Shown here piece by piece: positions 6,546 to 10,320 of a stretch of 10,320 bases of DNA (position 1 is the first letter of the stretch; each line of letters starts with the position of its first letter). The stretch lies in the NCBI GenBank assembly GCA_021827445.1, contig JAKAVW010000080.1, positions 1-10,320 of the forward strand. Reading direction: 5' to 3'. The translations under genes were made by a program, and so were the position numbers. The DNA comes from Pseudomonadota bacterium. GTDB taxonomy: Bacteria > Pseudomonadota > Gammaproteobacteria > Acidithiobacillales > Acidithiobacillaceae. The notes under the pieces were generated by a model. That model was not told the DNA's origin. It ran no database searches and worked only from the letters and a program-made list of their open reading frames with translations.

Positions 6546-7556
6546 TTAGCGCTGTAGTGAGATACCTGGGCGCGCTCGGCGAAAAGATAAGTTGCCGACT
6601 CTTAACCGTGATGAGGCAAGGAACAACAAAAGAAGAAGACCCCAGGCGCAATCGCGAAAATAGTTTGAAAAACCAAAAAAATTGAAGGTGCTAGACAGGA
6701 ACTGTAGTGCCATCATTGAGAATACCACGCAAATGACCCGTCCGGAGCCACCCTCCGGACGGACGCCAGCCATCACTGCGATGAGAATAGCGATTAGTAC
6801 ATAGGATGAACCGTAATCCCACTTGGCCGCCGAGTTGCGCGCGACAATGATGGCGCCAGCCATTGCAGCAAGCGCACCGCACAGCGTATAGGTCGTGAAC
6901 AGCATCCGCTCTTCGGCGATCCCCGCATAGCGCGCTGCCTTTGCGTTAGTACCTATTAGCAACAACCGTAGCCCAAACGGGCTAAAGCGTAGAATCGCGC
7001 CAGTAAACGCTGCGATAGCTACGAACACTGCAAAATCGATCGGGACGCCCGCCACAGTATCATTGCCGATCACGTCCATCGGACCCACGTAGCCCATGCG
7101 TATCGCCGAGCCATTAGACAAAACCACGGCTAAGCCGGTGAACAGCAGTTGGGTGCCGAGGGTGCAAAGGATTGGGGTCAACTTGATCCGGGAGATTAGC
7201 AAGCCGTTAAGCATTCCCCCCAGAATGCCGACGGCTAGAGTGGTGATTATTAGGGCGCATGTGAACAGGAATGGAGAAGTATTGGTATCCACTATTCGCG
7301 ACACCAGCATTATCCCGACGATTGCAGCCAAGTTAGCAAGGGCAATGCCCGATAGATCAATTCCGCCGCTACCGGATATCATCGCCAGCGTCACGCCGAG
7401 GCCCAAGAGCCCCAGTTCTGGCATCTGGCTCGCCATGGACTGAAGGTTATATGGGTTGACAAACTGCCCGCTCGACAACACGGCGGCACAAATCAGCACT
7501 AGAAAGTTGATGGCCAGCAAGAAATTCAGCTGTCCATCAGAAAGAGCTTTCCTCAT
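6546..7556 (-). CDS. Sugar ABC transporter permease (RbsC-type, second permease)
   Basis: This is an inner-membrane permease of the BPD_transp_2 family, 336 residues from the chosen start. The family landmarks are SGSGGIDLSGIALANL (61-76), matching the GGIDLSV region, NGLLISRIKLTPIL (117-130), and the coupling loop AILIAVMAGVRPEGGSGRV (256-274). It is clearly different from the other permease of the locus, so the two probably form a heterodimeric pore. The start at 7556 (MRKALSDGQL) has AAGAGG 8 nt upstream. An ATG at 7622 would add 22 polar residues and overlap the short frame before it. The stop lies 71 nt before the binding-protein start, so permease, binding protein and originally the ATPase and second permease look like one transcription unit, now interrupted by the IS66 remnant. 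Confidence 0.92.
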   Translation of the reverse strand: MRKALSDGQLNFLLAINFLVLICAAVLSSGQFVNPYNLQSMASQMPELGLLGLGVTLAMISGSGGIDLSGIALANLAAIVGIMLVSRIVDTNTSPFLFTCALIITTLAVGILGGMLNGLLISRIKLTPILCTLGTQLLFTGLAVVLSNGSAIRMGYVGPMDVIGNDTVAGVPIDFAVFVAIAAFTGAILRFSPFGLRLLLIGTNAKAARYAGIAEERMLFTTYTLCGALAAMAGAIIVARNSAAKWDYGSSYVLIAILIAVMAGVRPEGGSGRVICVVFSMMALQFLSSTFNFFGFSNYFRDCAWGLLLLLFLASSRLRVGNLSFRRARPGISLQR

Positions 7557-7578
7557 GCGTACGACCTCTTGTTCATGA

Positions 7579-7761
7579 CTATGGTCGGCCACGACTAAAC
7601 GCGCAGCCACATATAATCCCATTATGTACCCTGGTCACCTTCCCAGCGTGAGATATGACACACGAGCGATCGGCGCTTGCGAACCGGTCTAGATGAGCTG
7701 CGAGCAAGACAAAGGGGCTGTCTTTGACTACTTGCTCCAGAGGATTGGTCGAGTGATTCAC
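7579..7761 (-). CDS. Short GTG-started open frame between DeoR and permease genes (60 aa)
   Basis: The frame begins with GTG at 7761, right after the DeoR gene, and ends 22 nt before the permease start. A near-perfect Shine-Dalgarno (AGGAGG, 7773-7778) overlaps the DeoR stop region, though its 11-nt distance from the GTG is long. The product starts NHSTNPLEQVVKDSPFVLLAAHL, a polar stretch then a short hydrophobic one, vaguely like the N-terminus of a sugar permease. It then becomes Arg-, Cys- and Ser-rich without recognisable pattern. It may be a real small protein or leader peptide, or the left-over 5' end of a gene that was deleted. No family is recognised. Confidence 0.35.
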   Translation of the reverse strand: MNHSTNPLEQVVKDSPFVLLAAHLDRFASADRSCVISHAGKVTRVHNGIICGCAFSRGRP

Positions 7762-7772
7762 AGGGTTTCTTT

Positions 7773-7778
7773 CCTCCT
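7773..7778 (-). promoter_or_regulatory. Consensus Shine-Dalgarno at the DeoR gene end
   Basis: On the minus strand this reads AGGAGG within TGAGGAGGAAAG, touching the TGA of the DeoR gene. It has no ATG at the normal distance; the only start-like codon is a GTG 11 nt further on. It therefore marks either the short frame that follows or a lost gene start. Confidence 0.5.
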
Positions 7779-8581
7779 CAGATAGCTGTAGTTTTCTTCA
7801 CAACTATTTGTAGACCGACTTTAGCTTCCCGTATGGCCTCGACCTCGGCCGGCCTGATTCCGTCGTCGGTGAGGACGAGGTCGAACTCGGTAAGATCGGC
7901 AAGGTGATAGAGTGCCGTTATGCCAAACTTACTACTATCCACCAGCAAAATCCTGCGCTCGGCGATAGCCATGAGCGCACGCTTGGTCTTCACAACATCT
8001 GGTTCCTGGTGATAGGCAGCGTGGCCGAATACACTCGAGCTGGACATAAAAAGGATGTTTGCACGCATCGACCTGATTGCTTGCTCACAGAGCAGACCGG
8101 AAAAGCTATTTAAGCGTGGGCTATAGTTACCGCCTAAGCAAATGACGCTAATGCCCAATGCACCACGCAGTCGGTCGATGACACTCAATCCATTGGTGAT
8201 CACCGTGAGCGGCTGGCAAGCAGGAAGATAGGCGCAGAGCGCGGCCACGGTCGTGCTGTCGTCGAGGATAACAGCCTGGCCTGGTTCAATCAGCGCTGAG
8301 GCAGCGCGCCCCAAGGCCTGTTTCTCTCGCTCAGCCAAACGTGAACGCAGGAGAAAGTTGCTCTCGATCAGACTGGATGCGCGGGTCGTGACACCGCCAT
8401 GCACCTTACGCACCATGCCTTGTTCGACGAGGGCATCGAGGTCGCGGTGGACCGTCATTCGACTTACCTCGAATCGTGTTGCGAGAACGTCCACCTGGGT
8501 CGAGCCGACTGTGATAACATAGTCCAGCAACAGCTTACGCCTTGCCGCAACGCTGCGGTTGGGAACCCCGTTATCGCTCAT
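7778..8581 (-). CDS. DeoR/GlpR-family transcriptional repressor
   Basis: This is a cytoplasmic DNA-binding repressor of sugar genes, 267 residues, the usual size. The N-terminal winged helix-turn-helix spans about 15-63 (VDVLATRFEVSRMTVHRDLD, then LVEQGMVRKVHGG). The C-terminal sugar-phosphate sensor domain is complete: ILDDSTTVAAL (105-115) in place of the usual GDSGTT-type loop, VITNGL (127-132), LGGNY (149-153), KTKRALMAIAERRILLVDSS (198-217) and FDLVLTDDG (233-241). The start at 8581 is chosen because the family similarity begins within 15 residues. There is no clear Shine-Dalgarno, but the ATG overlaps the stop of the decayed ATPase frame as ATGA. It sits upstream of the permease and binding-protein genes and most likely represses them until a phosphorylated sugar, plausibly made by the PfkB kinase, releases it. 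Confidence 0.93.
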   Translation of the reverse strand: MSDNGVPNRSVAARRKLLLDYVITVGSTQVDVLATRFEVSRMTVHRDLDALVEQGMVRKVHGGVTTRASSLIESNFLLRSRLAEREKQALGRAASALIEPGQAVILDDSTTVAALCAYLPACQPLTVITNGLSVIDRLRGALGISVICLGGNYSPRLNSFSGLLCEQAIRSMRANILFMSSSSVFGHAAYHQEPDVVKTKRALMAIAERRILLVDSSKFGITALYHLADLTEFDLVLTDDGIRPAEVEAIREAKVGLQIVVKKTTAI

Positions 8582-9838
8582 GTGGATTGCGTGATGGGCC
8601 ATTGGGGCAGCGCGCCTATCTGCTGATTGCCGCCGGAAAGCGGGGCAACCCTCAGATCGGGCCACCAGTGGTTTGGGCGTACGTGCCGTAGCACATAGCG
8701 CGCGGTGCGGGAGCGCCTAGCGTTATCAATGATGCCGTGCAGCCCGGCGAAAGCGTCGAGATGTGGCAGCGTCACATTGTCGAGGGCTGGCATGGTGGTG
8801 GGCGCGTCGACAGCCTTGCGATCCGCCTGCGCCAGCGCAATACTACCTCGGACCACCTCGGGCCTATTGCCGAGCGGCAGAGGCCTGCTGTCGAGCAGCC
8901 GCTCGCCGACCGCTCGCCATATCCCCAAGAGACTTCTTAGTACATCGCTGCGGTCAGTACTGAAGGGGCCGCCGAGTCCGAGGATCTCGTTGCGGCATGG
9001 CGTGAAGGAAACGCGCGTGTCAGAACCTCTCACCTCCAGCCCACGCAGATGCCGGATCGGTACGCCACCATTAGCCGGTGGTATGCATCGACCTAGGAAC
9101 AGATCGCAGAGTTCGTGACCCACCATGTTGACGATAATGCGCCACTCGGTGCATTTGACGGTTGGTGCGTGACGACTGATCAGGCCGTCATGCATCATGG
9201 CTCCCTTAGCCCACAACGTAGCGATGATCCGAAAGTGGTGCTTATTGTCGCGTGCGCTGAGAGCCGTGGTCGACTCGTCCATCAGCACGATGGGGGCATC
9301 GCGCGCGATAGCCTTTAGAATCTCAACCATCTGCGTCGCAGCAATACCAAAACACTTCATCGGCAGTTCGGGGCCGAGTCGAACCCGATCTCCTTCGCCA
9401 TTGCTCGCTCCTGGACTTTCATGGCACCACGCCCTTGGATTTCTATAGATTCAACATGCCTCGCTGCTGATTAACAGGTTCTGCCAAACCCGCATCTCCT
9501 GCAGTGGTTCTAGCTTTTGCGAAATACTGGAAATATCAAACACCCGCGCGGCTTTCTATCGCCGTGCTACACCTATTTCCTGAATAGCCACAGCATGCCG
9601 CCAGCAGGTACAACTCGACCAGAGATGGTCTTGAAGAATTTGTTTTGCCGCCGCCGTTTTCGCCAGCCGGCACGTTGACCGTGCCGGCTGCGAAGCGGCG
9701 GACCGCATCGCGTCCCAGCATGGAGATGTCATCAGAGGGATTAAAGATACCAAAGCACACGATCTCCGACAGCTTGCCGGCGGGTTCTACTTTCGTGCGC
9801 TTCTTGTCCGTTTCTTCCCTCACAGCCGCAATCGCCAT
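8578..9838 (-). pseudogene. Decayed sugar ABC transporter ATPase (RbsA/MglA-type), 3'-truncated
   Basis: Pieces of a second dual-domain sugar ATPase lie in order but in shifting frames. From ATG 9838 there is a degraded N-terminus with Walker A AGENGGGKT (about 9641-9667). One base later FFKTISGRVVPAGGMLWL continues in another frame. After a further shift comes the Q-loop region ISSISQKLEPLQEMRVWQNL (about 9476-9535). Then IGFD and, after a shift at 9360, ATQMVEILKAIARD and MDESTTAL (Pro to Ser). About 20 residues, including the H-loop, are deleted between LWAKG and MMHDG. ELCDLF, NEILGLGG, DRKA, NVTLPHL and LSGGNQQ follow. The gene ends right after the second signature, so the last ~100 residues with Walker B are gone. 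Its frame stop overlaps the DeoR ATG. It is not functional, and is a different gene from the intact ATPase. Confidence 0.85.
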
Positions 9839-10141
9839 GTTTTTCCCCGCATGCGATCTGGACGACTCAACAGTCGGTCTCAGCCGCGCCGCTTCCTCAA
9901 TTATCGCATCATCTTCACAGGTATACCATAAAATTGCAAGATATATCACGGCGGCGGTGTTATATTCGCCCCAACGTCCGCGGCTAATCTAAAAAATAAT
10001 ATAATAGATCAATATTAGCTGACATTCTCCAGATGGCCGGGCCATCCGGCCATCTGGGAGGCAGCCTACCGGCCATCCAACGGCCTTTGCAACGGAGGGA
10101 GTGCCGCGATGGCGCCCTTGGCCGTTCCTGTTGGTCGTTAC
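9839..10141. other. Gene-free spacer between decayed ATPase and IS630 remnant
   Basis: The minus-strand frame of the decayed ATPase stays open to 9949, but the extra residues (EDDAIIEEAARLRP and so on) match nothing I know. The part at about 9985-10020 is very AT-rich (ATATAATAG and similar), unlike its neighbours. It could hold an old promoter, but no -35/-10 pair is convincing. The 10021-10141 part carries the hairpin described separately and probably the outer end of the IS630 element; I cannot place its terminal repeat. Confidence 0.4.
10029..10057. repeat. Perfect 12-bp inverted repeat (hairpin), with a third partial copy
   Basis: CCAGATGGCCGG (10029-10040), a 5-nt loop GCCAT, then CCGGCCATCTGG (10046-10057) form a perfect stem. 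CCGGCCATC of the right arm occurs again at 10069-10077. There is no adjacent T-run for a terminator. The position, 85 bp beyond the IS630 transposase stop, suits a structure near the element's end or a REP-like intergenic repeat; these cannot be told apart here. Confidence 0.6.
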
Positions 10142-10320
10142 TCACAAGTCGGTAATATAGGCTACATTGGGGGCGAGGAAGAATGAGCGGACGAGTGCGG
10201 GTGCTTGCTTGATGGCGGCGAGTTGGGCGTCGATCTTTTCGCGCAGCTTCTCACCCTTGCGCAGCGGCTTCCTGGCCACGCCGGTCCGCTTGACATGGCT
10301 CCAGACCAACTCGTCCGGGT
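10142..10320 (-). CDS. IS630-family transposase, C-terminal end (partial)
   Basis: The last 58 codons of a DDE transposase of the IS630/Tc1 superfamily enter from the right edge. The sequence PDELVWSHVKRTG, then RKPLRKGEKLREKI and FFLAPNVAYITDL before the TGA at 10142-10144, is the familiar C-terminus that follows the last catalytic acidic residue in this family (usually LNPDE-W-H-K). No frameshift or stop is visible in the part present, so this copy could be intact beyond the window. It marks the right border of the decayed sugar locus. Confidence 0.85.
   Translation of the reverse strand, partial: PDELVWSHVKRTGVARKPLRKGEKLREKIDAQLAAIKQAPALVRSFFLAPNVAYITDL

Noticed and set aside
8582..8665. 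28-residue N-terminal extension of the DeoR protein
   Set aside because: It overlaps the decayed ATPase in another frame, has no ribosome site, and the family similarity starts after 8581.
8705..9118. 137-residue plus-strand frame over the decayed ATPase
   Set aside because: It is a shadow of the pseudogene; the minus strand carries the recognisable ABC motifs.
9985..10020. AT-rich stretch as a sigma-70 promoter
   Set aside because: Several AT hexamers can be forced into a -35/-10 pair, but none has good spacing and a clear target gene, because the next gene is a pseudogene.

Overview
The window looks like accessory or decaying DNA from a Pseudomonadota genome, probably alpha- or betaproteobacterial. 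This rests on the style of the sugar ABC transporter genes, the DeoR regulator, and two transposase remnants (IS66-like and IS630-like) of types common there; no marker gene fixes the genus. By eye, the IS66-like remnant is clearly richer in G+C than the transporter genes around it.

Nearly every real gene reads on the minus strand, so transcription runs from high to low coordinates. From right to left the layout is: the C-terminal end of an IS630-type transposase (10142-10320, cut by the window edge); an AT-rich spacer with a perfect 12-bp hairpin; a decayed sugar ABC ATPase gene (about 8578-9838) broken by frameshifts, an internal deletion and loss of its 3' end; an intact DeoR-family repressor (7778-8581); a short GTG-started open frame with a strong Shine-Dalgarno (7579-7761); a sugar permease (6546-7556); a periplasmic sugar-binding protein (5476-6474); a 1.4-kb interruption holding a broken IS66-like transposase on the plus strand (about 4294-5206); an intact two-domain sugar ABC ATPase (2391-3920, possibly from 4091); a second permease overlapping it by 4 nt (1372-2394); a small possible membrane protein (1132-1260); and a PfkB-family sugar kinase (130-1092). 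The frame left of the kinase stays open to the window edge, but I cannot assign it.

Together these genes make one carbohydrate uptake and phosphorylation locus of the ribose/rhamnose/autoinducer-2 (CUT2) type: binding protein, two different permeases as a heterodimer, one dual-domain ATPase, a kinase to trap the substrate inside the cell, and a DeoR repressor that would sense a phosphorylated sugar. The substrate cannot be read from the sequence. The binding protein resembles RhaS/LsrB-type proteins, and no aldolase or isomerase is in view.

The main oddities are the IS66 remnant splitting the transporter genes, a second dead ATPase directly upstream of the regulator, loss of the Walker B Asp/Glu pair in the second domain of the intact ATPase, and two unrecognised short open frames. 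I see no CRISPR array, tRNA or rRNA, and no clearly novel multi-gene system.
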